Shown here: in pieces, positions 14,010-27,700 of the stretch
Position numbering within the stretch: the first letter of the stretch is position 1
Layout of the letters: each line of letters begins with the position of its first letter
Origin: Phaeosaccion multiseriatum
Lineage: Eukaryota; Ochrophyta, other classes
Length of the DNA: 64,000 nucleotides
Direction of reading: 5' to 3'
NCBI GenBank assembly: GCA_965112735.1
Contig: OZ218951.1
Location: forward strand, 2,914,001 to 2,978,000
Program-made: the position numbers and the translations under genes
Notes under the pieces: generated by a model
What the model saw: the letters and a program-made list of their open reading frames with translations, nothing else
Told to the model about the DNA's origin: nothing
The model's database searches: none

Positions 14010-15459
14010 TGGCCGGTAACGGACGCTGCTCCTGATTCCTTGCATGGGCAGGCGCTGTGGCGCCTCCTGCTGCTGTGTGCTTTCCTTTTCCTCACCTCTT
14101 CTGTTCTGCTGCTCTGCTGACTGCGTTGCAACTTCTGTTGCTCCCTGTGTGTGTCTCCTGATCACCACCAATTCTTGCGCCACAATTAGATGCGCTTCTG
14201 CTATGCCTAATATCACTCCGATGCGAAGCCCCACAGTGGGAAGTGCGCTAAGGGTACAGCCGGATGTTTTTGTACTCGATCTCCTCGCGCATCGCCCCAA
14301 AGGAAAGTGTAAAACCGACCGATATTGTACCCCTCGCTTTTGCAAGCGGTAGACACGATGTACAACTACAATTGGTCCCTCTCTCTTCCTCCCTCTCTTC
14401 TCTCTCTACTTGTACTCTCCTTGGTACTCCCTGCAACTTTGCCACGCTGCTGCCTTGTGGAATAATCTCGGGTATGTGTTTTATATCAAATTATCTTTGA
14501 GAGGATTTCGGGTCCCGGTCGCATGTACGACATCTGTAAGATTTCTACGGACCACCAACACGACACGTCCATTTTTCATTTTTCTCCCCTCTCTTTTAAT
14601 TGTTCCATTTGCTCGAATTTGGTGTACCATCATGCATCATCATGTTCCATCATGCATCATCATGTTATGGGTTTGGGTTGGTTTGGGGGTATCGCACCAT
14701 TCAAGGGGGGGCCTGTGCGAAACCCCTTGATACCAGTCGGACTCCAGCAGGGAATGAGTGACTGAGTGAGTATCGATGAGTAGCTAGAGGGAAGATGTGT
14801 AGGGGGAGTATGCATGGCGGCGTTAGTCGGAGTTCGGGTGTGGGGGCGTGCGTGGGTGCGTGCGTGCGTGCGTGCGTGCGTGGGTGCGTGCGTGGGTGTG
14901 TGCGTGTGCGTGCGTGTGCAGAGTGGCGTCCGTGCGTGCCTGCCATGAGCACAGTGAGTAAGAGAGTGAGTGAGGGACGAGTCAGGAGGAGGGGCGCCAC
15001 TGTTAGCCTCAGCAACAGGCCCCTCTTTCGTCTGTCGATGGCAAATATACCATGATAGGAGTGCAGCTGCGGTGTTGCAGACCAGAAATACGTAATTAGG
15101 TACGTGTATTTGAAGCGTCGACCTGCGCGACAACCCTTCCAGCATGGCGTAAAACAGTGTGCTACGAGGAAGGAAGGAAAAAAGGTTTTCCCCGCAAGCT
15201 CCGCAAACTGAAACTGGCCCTCTCGACCCTGGGGAGTAGTATACTCTGCCAAACTTCCCCTTCAATAATAATATCCCTCCTTCCCCCAATTTCTCTACTC
15301 GATGTCGATAAATTTCTTCCCTACACTAACAAAAGCTACTTCAAGCAACGAGGCCCGTCAAAAAAAAGAAAAAAGCAACGCGCGACCGCTCATCTCCAGA
15401 GGCACGACGAACGTCACGCGTATAGCTAACACCCCAACCCCATCCGCCCATTCTCCTCC
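14010..15459. other. intergenic region upstream of the metalloprotease gene
   Basis: Presumed promoter of the metalloprotease and 3' flank of the next minus-strand gene. It contains a short tandem duplication (CCATCATGCATCATCATGTT twice, about 14628-14667) and a GTGCGTGC run (14845-14915). Open frames here have no recognisable features. Confidence 0.55.
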
Positions 15460-15781
15460 TCATGAGAGCACCGATTGGACCTCTGACACCATGAGTTGCA
15501 TGGTTTCTTGACAAGTCTTCATGATAGTGGGAGCGGTCTTGGTGGCCTGTGGTGGGGGAGTGGCGGGGAGTCAAGAAGCAGAGGAGGAGGGGAGGGGAGG
15601 GGGAGAAATCAACACCAACAATAGGACGAAGGTCACCCTTCTCCATACCGGTTTCACATCTTCCGCCCGGCCCCGGCTCAGGCCGGCCCTGCGCGAGCGG
15701 TTCAATATCCCAATCTCCTCCTCGCTCCTCCTCCTCCTCCTCCTCCTCCTCCTCCTCCTCCTTCTTCTTCTTCTTCTTCTT

Positions 15782-15814
<33 letters not shown>

Positions 15815-16753
15815 CCACTACAACATTGTGCTGTTCCTTACCGCTGTGTTCTTGGCAACAATGGCCGGTACCTTCATCATCTGCGCCGGGGGCAGCCTCG
15901 ACTGATTGGGGAGCGGGTGGGAGACAGCGCAGGACACGTATGCATAAGTAGGACGAGAGAGAGAGAGAAAAAGAAACGCGCCCCTTCCACGTCCTCGCGT
16001 CAGCAGCGGTCATGATGAGAGAGAAGAGAGAGAGCCCACCCTTAGCGTTCGCGCAAGGCAGGAAAAGCAAACCCTCGCTCCTCCCCTACCTCCTCCCTCC
16101 CCCTGCCTGCCTCTTCCTCCCTTCCCCCTCCTCCGTCTCTCCCTCCCCTCCCCTCCCCTCTCCCTCTCCCTCTCCGCCTCCCTCCCCCTCCCCTCCCCTA
16201 CTCACGTCCTTGCACATGGTGCTAATAGCCACCGGGTCCATGGGCAGGGCACCGACCGCCTCAAGCACCTCCGACAGATCCTGAGGGGCCTCCGCCAGTT
16301 CCGCAGACGCTCTTTCGAGGCACTCCGGGATGCTGTTCTTGCCCATCAGGGCCTGGTGTTGTTCGGAGAGGTGTAGAGAAGGAAGGAGGGAGACAAGGGA
16401 AGGAGGGAGGGTGGGCGAGAGGTGTGGAGAGAGAGGAAGAGAGGTACAGAGTGAGCAGAGGGAGCTTTGTCAGTGTCAGACCTGCCATCCATCCTACCTA
16501 CCCATGCTCTGTTGAAGTTCTACCATCCACTAACATCCACTACCATCCCCTACACCACCCACCACAACGGTCCATAGAGTGTCATCCAAGCGCTCAGACA
16601 ACACTGTACTCCGTATGAAAGTTGGTCCGTCTCAATATAACCACCACACATCCACCATCACCCCACTTCCATCCGAATGAGTCAAGGACATCTCCCCACT
16701 CCCATCCACCACCACACCCCCACTGCCACACCCCCACTGCCACACCCCCACTG

Positions 16754-16809
<56 letters not shown>

Positions 16810-18495
16810 CCATTACCATTATTACCCACCTCGTGCACCCGTCGCTGCTTGGGCTTCATTCTCCTGGGGTTCTCAGTGCCGCAGGAGATCTGCATGAGGT
16901 CCCCGAAGTCGGCATCGCGCTTGCCCTTGGCCACATCCTCCAAGATCTTGCGGTTCACCTTCAAGTGTTCCGTGTCCACAGGGTGAGGGGTCAGGGGCCA
17001 GAAGGTTAGATGTGTGTGTGTGTGTATGTGTGGTTAGATGTGTGTGTGTGTGTATATATATAGTGCTTGCTCTCTCTGAAGGAATGAAGGAAAGGTGGGG
17101 CTCGTTCAGCTTTAGCCTCCTCCTTTTCCTCCTCCTCCTTTTCCTCCTTCTCCGCCTCCTCCTTCTCCTCCTCCTCCTTCTCTCCCTCCTCCTCCTCCCC
17201 CTGCCATAACCAACTCAACTTACCTTGGCGGCGGGCTTGACTGGAGGGTTGCACTCCGCCATAGTGGCCTTGCACTTCTCCAGCGCCTGGGCGAAGGTGG
17301 GCAGGCCCTCCTTGACCGAGCCCGTCACAGCAAGCTTCTTGGTAGAGAAGAGGCTGGCGTTGAAGTCTTGCACGGCGTCCCTCAGCTCTAGTTCCTCGGG
17401 GCTAAGCTTCTCCTTCTTGTTGACCACCTTGCCCTTCACCACACGCCGTCCGCTGTCCTTCACCTCCACAGTAAGCCCTTTACCCTGGCAGGCAGCGATG
17501 GCGTTCTTGAGCCTGGCCGCTTGCTCACCGTTCTGGGCAATAGCCTCCTGCAGGGGCACGTTGGCGTCGGCGGTGGCCTTCTCCACGGGCGTCTTGACGA
17601 GCTCGAAATTGCCCTTCTCCTCCTTCTCCACATACGTATGCAGCTGCGGGTGGGTGTGGTGTCAAAGGATTTGTCGTAAGCCCTTAAAGGTCTTTGAGCA
17701 TAAGCGTGATCTGATGAGAGGCTAAAAAAAGGGGCTTCCTGCCTCACTCACTGATGGGAGCTCTATAAGAAGCATGTGCCGCACTGTCCGCGTCATAGCA
17801 CGCCAGTAGTGGTGCGTGATGTGAGGGTAGGTACTAAATGGAGACACGTGCACTCGCTCTCACTCACCGAAATCTCATCCTTATCATTGATGTCTACAAC
17901 CCAGGAGCCCATCAGCATCGCCGCCAGGAAGCGAATGTTGGACATAGTTGCCACCATGTCATTGTTGGTCTTCACCATACTGTTCAGGAAGTCGCCTAAA
18001 GGACAGACAGGCAGGCAGGGGGGAGGGAAGGAAATAATGCGTGACGGTCAGACGGGCAAGACAATCCACGAAGAAGGGCAAACAGTAAGACAATGGCACA
18101 CGAAGGGTGGGGCAAGACAGCCCCACGCTTCAGTGGGCGGCGCGCTGCCGGCGTTAGGATTTGCAAGAGAAGTGAATTAAAGCGACACGCCCCTGAGCCT
18201 GTTCGCCACAACTCAAGCACCCACTCACTTGATCTTCCGTAAGCGTCGTCCATCTCATCCAGCTATGTCATTACATGTTATGTGTCAGCGGACAGAGGGG
18301 GTTGCAAGCAGAGGGGAAGGAGGGTCAGCTCGGCCGCAAGCAGTCGCGACGCAACGCACGCAGGAACCATCGGGGAAAGGTTCGGCGCCCCTGCCTTACC
18401 CTTGTCTTTTGGATGAGCACCCGCTCCAAGGTGAGATCGTCCACATCCCGCTTGACGTCGTCCTTCCCCCCAGCCTTGCTCATAATACATCCCAT
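15460..18495 (-). CDS. unidentified helical protein with myristoylation-type N-terminus
   Basis: Eight exons on the minus strand: 18495-18400, 18262-18229, 17995-17868, 17643-17224, 16958-16830, 16352-16206, 15901-15842 and 15546-15460 (TGA). This gives 1101 nt and 366 aa with closing phases. I chose the ATG at 18495 because it gives MGCIMSKAGGK, a Gly2-Cys3 N-terminus typical of N-myristoylated and palmitoylated proteins. ATGs at 18519 and 18483 are alternatives. The rest is rich in Lys, Glu and Ala (VEKEEKGNFELVKTPVEKA, KLSPEELELRDAVQDF) and ends IMKTCQETMQLMVSEVQSVL, suggesting an all-alpha membrane-associated protein. I recognise no family. The weakest junction is the start of exon 5: the AG used lies in TTGAAG, with no other AG for about 100 nt upstream. 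Confidence 0.8.
15717..15816. repeat. composite TCC/TTC/TAC triplet tract in an intron
   Basis: Consecutive blocks of TCC, then CTT, then CTA units. The change of unit along one tract suggests successive point mutation and slippage. Confidence 0.95.
16756..16808. repeat. (CA)n microsatellite in an intron
   Basis: About 26 perfect CA units in the intron between the exons at 16206-16352 and 16830-16958. Confidence 0.95.
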
Positions 18496-19121
18496 GATAT
18501 ACAACAGTAGCTGGTGCAAGGCGTGGGAATGTGTGCTGCCCCTACGTTTTTAGCTTTTTTTTTTTGTGGGTGAGTGTCTGGGGCCCCTCCCGGTTTCACC
18601 AGCGAGCGGAAATTTCCCCGCAAAAAATGTGGAATTCGCGCGTTTATAATTTTTGCGAGCGCTGACCAAACAACTACGCGCACCTCTCCTTTTTCCCCTC
18701 ACTATATATACATATACACGACACTACCGCCTCCCCGCTTGACGATTCTCTCGGTCGACAAGAGCACGGATCACCGATCTCTGCAGCTGCCGAAGTTTGA
18801 ATTTTCGCCCCAATCCTCCTCCTCCTCCTCCTCCTCGTCGTCGTCCTCCTCCTCCGCGTCGTGGTCGTCGAGCCGCTACCCCTGACAATGGCGAAGACTT
18901 TGATCCTCTTGCCCTGTCTCGGGGCTCGCCATCCACCCATCGTCATTGCCCCCAACCCAACGTCCACCCCTCCATCCCCATATCCTCGGAGCTTGTTCGT
19001 CGTCGGTTGAACCACGTATGGATACGTATATCATACACGCGCTCGCACACACACGGGACTCAGTAGCTCAGTTGCTCCAGCAGTCGTTCTCTTCAGTACA
19101 GTTGCTCGGCAGTACTTCTCG
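18496..19121. other. intergenic region, promoter of the myristoyl-type gene and 3' flank of UBR1
   Basis: Contains a T run near 18554-18564 and a TCC/TCG triplet patch (about 18818-18855). No coding feature seen. Confidence 0.55.
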
Positions 19122-19894
19122 TTAGTTGTTCGGTTCTTTAGTAGTAGTTCTCGCGGATGACACGATCTGAGGAAGAGCGGATGGCGCTCACCTCCTGGGC
19201 CAGACGATGCCTGCAGTGGGGGAGGGACGCACGGACGGACGGACGGAGGGAGGGAGGGAGAAGGGGGGGTATATTTATTGACTTATTGGAGTCACCTAAG
19301 AAACTGAAAAGTGTGTGTGTGTGTGTGTGGAGGGGTCGTCCAGGGGGGCCAGTGAGGGCTCAGCTGGCAGACTGGGGGACGAACAGGGATGAGTGGGAGA
19401 GAGAGAGAGAGAGAAGAGGAAGAACGGGGGGAGGGCGGCACATCTTACTCTCTCTCTCTCTCCCTTTCTCTCGTGTCCTTTCCCTCTGCCTCTTGAGGGG
19501 CGGGAGAAAGAAGAAGAAGGATGTGAAGAGAAGGGACAACAGTTTGATCCTTTTCTCACTCGCAAGGATACACAAAACAATACACGCCCACGCACGCACG
19601 CACGCACTCACGAACACCCGACAGAGAAAAAAAAGTGAGAGAGACAGACAACCAGCTCGACCAGAAAGGGGGAAACCTCCCAGCCAAACAGTACGTCACG
19701 AAACTGCTGACCAATGGGACCCAAGTGACTGACTCACTTGGCATATAGAAGGTTCAGCCTGGCGTACCGCTCGCGACTGAGGTAGAGGGGCCTTCCCCTC
19801 CGGAGGCCCGTGTCCTCTTCTCCATGCTCGTCTACATAGATACTACCGTAGTAGGCAGCGCGGCTCTCGCGAACCTGAATCGTGCGTGTGCGTA

Positions 19895-19940
<46 letters not shown>

Positions 19941-20251
19941 TTTTCGAGAGAGGGAGAGAGAGAGTTGAAAGCATGAGAAAAGAAGGGGGGGAGAAGAAAA
20001 GGAAGGAGGAGGGAGGAGGAGGAGGAGGAGGAGGAGGAGGGAGGGGGGGGGGGTGTTGGTCTTGAGGGCTCTGGTTTCGTTTGTGAAGAGGGATGGGGGT
20101 CGTGCTCGTGAAAAGGGGAAGGTGGGAAGGAAAATGCCTGGGTAGACCATTGCGTGTCCGAGGGGGGGGGCGGGCTTCAGGACACGCGAAGGGCAAGCAG
20201 GCCGACATGGTGTTTGCGTGCGTGTATGACTTTGCGGTTGTGGGTGTATGC

Positions 20252-20286
<35 letters not shown>

Positions 20287-21525
20287 TGTGTGTATGTGGG
20301 GCCCAAAACAAGCCTCCCTTCCCCTCGCCTTCTCAACAACAAAGGTCAGCGACCCAACCACTACTGCTACCACTCGACTCCACTTACATACTACTCACTA
20401 CTAAACTTCACTCAACTCACCCACTCACTCACCCACCCACCTACCCACCCACTCATCCACCCACCCACCTACTCAACTCACACATCCACCCTTGCACCCA
20501 GTTATCCCACCCCCCACCCACCCACCCTACCCATCCACCCACCCACCCACTCACTCACTACCACTCCATTCTCTACTCACCAGCAGAACATTACACCTCT
20601 GCACCAAAAAGAAGACTCCCACGCCTGCACCGCAGCTCATTGCGTGCGTGGTGCACATGCCCGCGTTACTCCCCTGCGCCCTTGACGGAAACTTATGCGC
20701 CGCCGCCACCACCTGCCCACAGACCAGACACACGGCGGGGTCGAAGTCCGGGACGCCGAGGAGGGCGGTATGGCGGCCCTTGGCCTGCGCATAGAGTTCG
20801 GTGTACGAGTCGGGCAGTCTGATGAGCTGCATGTGGTCAGCCCCGCTCACACCGAGGTGGCTGAGGTCGTAGAGAAGACTCTGCACTGGCCGCTGGACCT
20901 GCTCTTCCTGCTGCAGGCTGTAGGCTTGTATCCCGCCACTCCTCCTATCAAGCCTCTCACCAAACCTACTCAGGGCCATGATGCTGCTGCCGCGGCCGCT
21001 GCCGCTACCGCTGCCGCTGCTGTCGCTGCTTTTGCTCTCAGCAATGCCGCTGCTGCTGGTGCTTTTGCTCTCATCAGCGCCTCCTTCTCCGCTGGTGTCA
21101 CCCCCCGCACTTGCCTGCTCCCTCTGCTTGGGCGCCGGCACCACCACCGGGGTGGTGTGCGTAGCGGCCAGGCTTCCCATGAGAGGTGTCAGGACATCAG
21201 GAGCCATCACCCCCCCTGGTCTCACCCCTGCAGTTGCAGCAGATGGCAGGGCGTCGGACCGCGGAAGTAGTCCACCCGGGAGGGTGACAAGAGAAGATGC
21301 GACGTGCACTGCAAGAGTCGCCCCAACCGCTGGCAACAACGGCGGAGCGGGAGCCATCTGGCCGTTGAGGTGCTCTTGCAGATGCAGAAGCTGCTGCTGC
21401 ACCTGCTGATTCTGTTGCTGCATCTGCTGCTCCAACAGCTGCTGCTGCTGCTGTGCCATCAACTCGTTCTCCAGCTCCTGCATGATCTGGTCGGCATTCG
21501 GTTGCTGCTGATGTTGAAGAATCTG

Positions 21526-21569
<44 letters not shown>

Positions 21570-21870
21570 GCTGCTGCTCCTGCTGCTCTTGATCGTGTAT
21601 CAGCAACTCCTGCTGCGCCACCTGTTGTGGCACCAACTGCTGCGTTTCAGCCGCCGTTAACCCTGCCTGCACGCCGGGCGCCGCTACTCCTCCCTCCACG
21701 ACCGGTACCGCCGCCGCCTGATGGCCAGCATTCAGACCCGGTGCTTCTCCCCCTCCCTCCTCCTCGTCGTCCCCCTCCTCCTCCGCCTGTGCGTCCGCGC
21801 CACCGCCCAACAGCACTTCCAATTCGGGCGTCGTAGGGGTCTCCATGTCAAAAAAGGGGTCCTGCTCAGT

Positions 21871-21916
<46 letters not shown>

Positions 21917-24649
21917 CAACAACAACAAAAGGACGGGGGGGGGGGGGCACACAGTAAATAGTGATGGGGAAGTCCGGAGTGGGGTGGGGTGTAAGTCGAG
22001 GAGAGCCGGGGACAGACGGGGCACGGTCGCAGTGTTGTAGAATCATGCTTTTGTCGTTGTTGTCCTACCATACCAAGTGGAGCAGTCGCGCCACCGATCC
22101 CCACCCGAGGGGGAGGCAGGTACAGCCATTCCATTCTGGAAATGATGGACCTTACTTGCCCTTTGCGCAGAAGAAACATCAAAACACCCCGCCCCCCCCT
22201 CCCGCCTCTTTGGTGGGAAATTAGAAAAAAAAGCATGCACAAGAGGCACCTACTGGAGCAGATGCGAATAGCCTGCCACCCTCCACAGCAAGGCCATGAA
22301 CTACGTCCACGCACCCCATCCCATCCCACCCCACGCATATACACGACAGTGCTACGTACCAACTCAGCTTCTTCTGCTTCCTCCGCTTCCATTGCCAACA
22401 TATTACCCTCGCCTGCAAAGTCGTCGATCCCCCCCATGCCACCATAGCCGCCAGCATCTCCTTCTCCCCCCCCCCCTCCTCCCCATCCTCCTCCACCCTC
22501 GCCATCGCCGCCATATGCGTCTCCCTCTGGTGGTCCTCCGTCGTCAGCTCGGCCCTGGAGGTAAGGGCTGAATCGGCTCACTTTCATGCTGCGGGCCTGC
22601 TCCCGTGCTTCCCCCTGCGTGAGCTCGGACAGGAGAGGGGCGGAGGCGGCGCTCGGATCGGGCTCACCCATTGCGTCGCGGTACTGGTGAAATGTGATGT
22701 GATACGAGAGAGCGGGAAAGAGGGAGAGAGAGACGGGAGAGAGAGAAACAGAGAGAGGGAGGAAGGCAAAGGGCAGAGGGGATACACCAGAGAGACAGAA
22801 GAGAGGACAAAGGAGAGAGGGCAGAGGGGAGCAAGGAAGGAGAGTAGAGGACAGGAAGGAAGGAGGAGGGTAGAGGAGAGCGGGCAGGGGGCAGCAGGAA
22901 AGGGTTAGAATAGAAAGAGGGCGTCCCTCAGAGGAACAGAGAAGCAAGGGCCACATGCTTACAACTATGCAGCACTGAGCACATCAATTGTGTAAGAAAC
23001 AAAAATAACAGCGCGGAAACCAAAGTCGGGGGTCTCAGCCGCCTCCTGGCTGTATCTCAACCCCTCCCTCCCTCCCCACCCTCTCCCTCCCGTTCCTCCC
23101 TCCCTAACCCCCTCCCTGTACCTGCTCTGCCCATGCCGAGAGTTGATTGGTGACTTCCTCACTCGCGCTGAGCTGCGTCACAGGAGGAACACCAAGCACG
23201 CGGCAGAGACGCTCCACGCCGGCCATGAGAGCCCGGAAGCCCTCAGCTGTGTCTCCTCCCCCCTCTTTCCCTTCCTCCTCCTCCTCCTCCTCTTCTTCTT
23301 CCTGTTGCTGTAGCGCTTCCCAGCAACACGCTGCCGTTGCCCCAAAGGCCGCAAACACCCCCCCTTGTTGTGGACCATTGTCAGTAGCATTGCCCGCCTG
23401 AGTGCCCTCCTCCTCCCTCCCCTCCTCGTCCTCCATTGAGAGCCCCTCCGTATCGTTGCTCGTCCCACAGGCGGCGCCCACCAGCAGACACATGAAGCGG
23501 AGGAAGGGCAGCCAGGCCAAGTAAGCCTCCACCACGAGCCGCTGTCCCTGAGGGGCCCTCGAGCTCACCGCCACGTGCACTCCCGCTGCCAGGACCGACC
23601 GCATTTGGGTAAGGGCCTCCCCAGCAAGGAGGACGTCCCTCGCCCCAGCTACTCCTCCTCCTCCTCCTCTTGACACTTTCACTGATGCTGGCTCAAAGTC
23701 CATCATATCAACATCGCTTTCCCCGTCATGGCCTCCTCCTTTTCCTCCTCCTCCTGCAGCTGCTGCTGTCCCGTATTTGCTGTCCTCCTCGTCGTTGTTG
23801 CTGCTGCTGCCCCCCGTGCCTACCATTCCCCATGCGGTGAACTCCGGTTGCAGCAGGAGCTGAGCCAAGCGAGCGAGACACAGAACAGAGCACAGCCGAC
23901 GCACCGCTGATGCTGCAACAGACGAAGACAGTAGGGAACAGAGAAGACAAAAGGGAACGGGAGAGGGGGAGATTTCGGCGGGTTAAAAAGGAGGGAAGGA
24001 GGAGAATGGGAAGAGCAGTATTGGTTGTGAGGCTCGTGAGGCCCCTCCCCACAGTTCAAGACATATGACACACAAACCCACACCCCCACACATACACATA
24101 ATCATTCGCCGGAACAACAGCGTCACGAACAACAACAACAACAACAACAACTACAACAACTACAACAAAAGCACCAGGAGCAACCACAACAACAACAACA
24201 ACAGCACCACGAACAACAACAACCAGCAGAGAACACACAAACACCCCCCTCCCCGCCCCTCCCCTCCCTCCCCCCCCTTACCTCCTCCTCCATCGCCGCC
24301 GCCCCCCACATTGGCCAGGGCAACAAAGCCAACCCCGAGTGCACAGAGGTCCCACGACACGAGCGGCATCGAGAGAGCCGGCCAATCCAGCTGGAGCTCC
24401 TGCCATGTGTCGCTGCTGCTGCTGCTGCTGCTGAGGGCCTTTACTCGTGCGGGCAGGTCCCCAGATAGCATGTTCACGTGGAAGTGAGACAGCATGCGCG
24501 CGTCCTCGGGCTTGAAGAAGTTTGTGTCCCACACCACCTGCAAAGGCATCTGTGGTGTTTGTGATTTGCGTTTTTGTGTTCGTTTTGTTTCAATCAATCA
24601 CCGTCAAGGCAGACAACAACCACAACCACACCAGCAACAACCATACCAG

Positions 24650-24721
<72 letters not shown>

Positions 24722-27700
24722 GAGAGGGGTCGGTGGTGAGTTGACGTTATGAAGCTGAGCTAGGTGGGTTATCTAGGAGGACAGACAGCGTAGCGACGCT
24801 GCGAAAATGACCAGCGGCACCTCATTTGACAGCTCTACCCTCCGCGTCAACGCCCCTGCTCCTTGACATAATAACCCATTTCTCAACTCACCTCCAACAA
24901 TCGCTTCGCCCACTCCACTCCCTGGTCCACCCCGCCCCCACCCCCTGCAGACGACGACGACCCCTCTCCTCCTCCAGCTGCTGCTGCTGCTGCTGCTGCT
25001 GCTGATGTACCACCAACTCGTGCACTAGCTGCTGCCCCCGCCGCCCCTGCTGCTGACGCGCCAGCGGGTTTCCGTCCCGAGACTATTTGCACGAGTGTGG
25101 ACGACTCCCCTGACAGCAAGCCCGTCATCCTTGCCGCGAGACTCTGGCAATCGTCCCCCCCCAATGCATTCCGCTGATGCAGCACGAGCAGGATGTGCTC
25201 CGCTGCTCGCAACATACGCCGTGCGTACAACACTTCCGACAGAAACTTGGACTTTGGCAACGTAAAAGCAGCAGCACCAGCTCCACCACCACTCCCACCA
25301 CCACGGCGAGAGTGGCTCTGAAGCTCCCCCCAAACGGCCTCGCGTACCTCCTCCCTGCTTGAGGCCTCCTGCACCGAGAGAGTGTAGGCCAGGCTCGACC
25401 ACAGCAAGTGCATTTTGTGGAGCGGGCCCCCGTCATCCTCGCTCATAAACTCAGGCTGCCAGGGCGACGTGGATATGCTCCTTCTCATCCAAGGAGGCCT
25501 GCGGACGATGTTGAGGGAACACAGAACCCCAACCAGAGTGTGCTGCATCTTGCTCTCTGCGTCCTCTCTCTCTTGCCCAGCAGCAGCCCCCCCTCCCCCC
25601 CCTCCCCAACACGCACCCGCTGCACTACGGAGCACATCGCCCAGTTGCCCACTCGACACCCACCGCAACGCACTTTCCATTTTCCACAGCGGAGGAGCAG
25701 TACCGGGGGCGGCACCCCCAGCAGGGCCCTTTTCCTCTTGGTCCCCTTCGCCGCTCTGGCCCTCCATCTCCCATCGCCCCCTCTTCTCCCCTCCTCCTCC
25801 CCCGCCCATGTACTCTGGCTTGAGCGAGACATCATGGGCTCCTCCTCCTCCATCTCTACGCCTCCCCTCAGCGCGCATATGCACGGGAATGTGCGGTACG
25901 AGCATATTGCTGATGGACTTGCACAGCGGACACAAGAACTCCTGCCTCGAAATATCCGCACTCATGTGCCCGTCAAAGGTATGACCCGACCTGCTCTCTG
26001 CAACCATCCTCGTCATGTACGCTTCGAAGCACTCCGAGTGCACCCCATGTCCACAGTGCTTCACATGAATGCGCTGATTGCCCCACCTCTTCCAAGCGTT
26101 ACGACTCATCGCCTCCATGATGGTATAGCCCTCCGAACTATGCAACGACGCCCAACCCCCGGGCTCCGGTGCCACCACCTTCGCCCTCCGCCCAATCTGA
26201 GCCGTCACCACTGCCTCCAAGCCCGACTGCCGCGGCATCATTCGCACCTTAGCACTATCCAGGTCCGGCTTCGTTCTCAGCTGGCAACCGTGGTCACCCA
26301 CCACCGCGTACTCCCTCTTAAGAAGCTCGTGGTGGGCATTCGCCTCCGTTGCCATTGCCAGAGACACGGACCGTTGACAAAAGGCGATGTACATGAGCGG
26401 TTTGTCTCCCCGCTCGTGACACATAATGCACTCAGGTGCCGCGTCGCAAGAAAGACTGAATGGCGGGGCCGCAAAACTAGCGGCTAGGGAACTGTAGGAG
26501 TCTCCTCCGCCTCCTCCCGAAGCCTGGGCACTGGCAGCTCCGAGAGCAGCGCTGTTCCCCGCCCCTCCTCCTCCTGCTGCTGCGCCGAACGGGTTTGACT
26601 CGTCGCGGTCCTGGTCGTCCTTTGTCTGTCGTGCGGAGAGGGAGGCAGAGGGAGAGAGAGAGAAGAAGGTGGTTTAGGCGTTCAGCAGCAACAATCGTGA
26701 TTCTGATGCTGTAGCGAAAGTCAATGAATGGCCAGCCTCCCATGAGACCATCATCATTGGCACACACGAGAGAGAATGAGAGCAGAAGCAAGCAGACTAC
26801 AGCAGAAGGAAGTAAAACAGCTCTCCTGTCCATATTTCCCTCACGCTCGAACGCCCTCTCGCTCGTCTCACACACACACAAACACACACACATATACATA
26901 TATACATATGTGTACTGTCTCGCTCTCCCTCCCTCTCGCGCGCTGCCTCACCTCGTCATCATCATCATCATCATCATCCTCGTCGTCGTCTTCCATCATG
27001 TGCTTTGCAAACGCTGCCTGCTGCTTCTGCATGGCCGCCATTGCCTGCGTCTGGGCCTTGGCCTTACGCTCGGCGAGAGTCATCACCCCCCCTCCACCAC
27101 CACCATCTCTTCCTCCGGCTCCTCCTCTACTCGCATCATTTCCTTCCCCTCGGGCGCCTCCTCCCTCTCCTGCGTGCGCCCCACCCCCAGCCTGGGTCGA
27201 CGAGCCTCCAGCACCCCCCTTGGGTTGCTGAATCTTGCTCACGACTCCGCCAGCCACAGCAATTCCCATCTCCCTCAGGGCGGCCTCACAGCCCTGGTCT
27301 CTCTGACCGAGTTGGACAATGATCCAAAGGAGGCCATCCTCGAAGAGAGCTCCGAGGTGACTGCAGTCCTTAGAGCACGTCCCCAGGAGCTGCAGCAAGG
27401 ACATCTTGGCGTGCTTCCGCCTGCTTTGTAGGGAGGCCAGCCGGGCTGCCTCGAAAGCTGCACGCGCCGCGAAATCCGTGCCCCCTGCCGTTGCTGCAAC
27501 GGTGGCTGCTGCCGCTATCGCCGCCGCCTCCGTACCTGCCGCTGCGGCTGCGAGCACGGTATCATCTGGTGTTGACGCGGACGATACCATCTGCGAAGTC
27601 GGTGACGGCGCTGACAAGGCCGATACCTTCCCACTTTCTTGCAGCCCCCCCCCCTCCTCACCACCGACAGCAAGAACGCCACCCTTTTCCTCTTGTTGCT

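Noticed and set aside
14660-15289. A 209-codon minus-strand open frame starting MGEGGILLLKGKFGRVYY
   Set aside because: No recognisable domain, partly built of a CACG repeat, and it sits in the promoter region of the metalloprotease gene; too weak to call a gene.
24120-24240. AAC and CAA repeats as a possible CRISPR-like or tandem array
   Set aside because: Simple triplet microsatellites without spacers, inside UBR1 introns.
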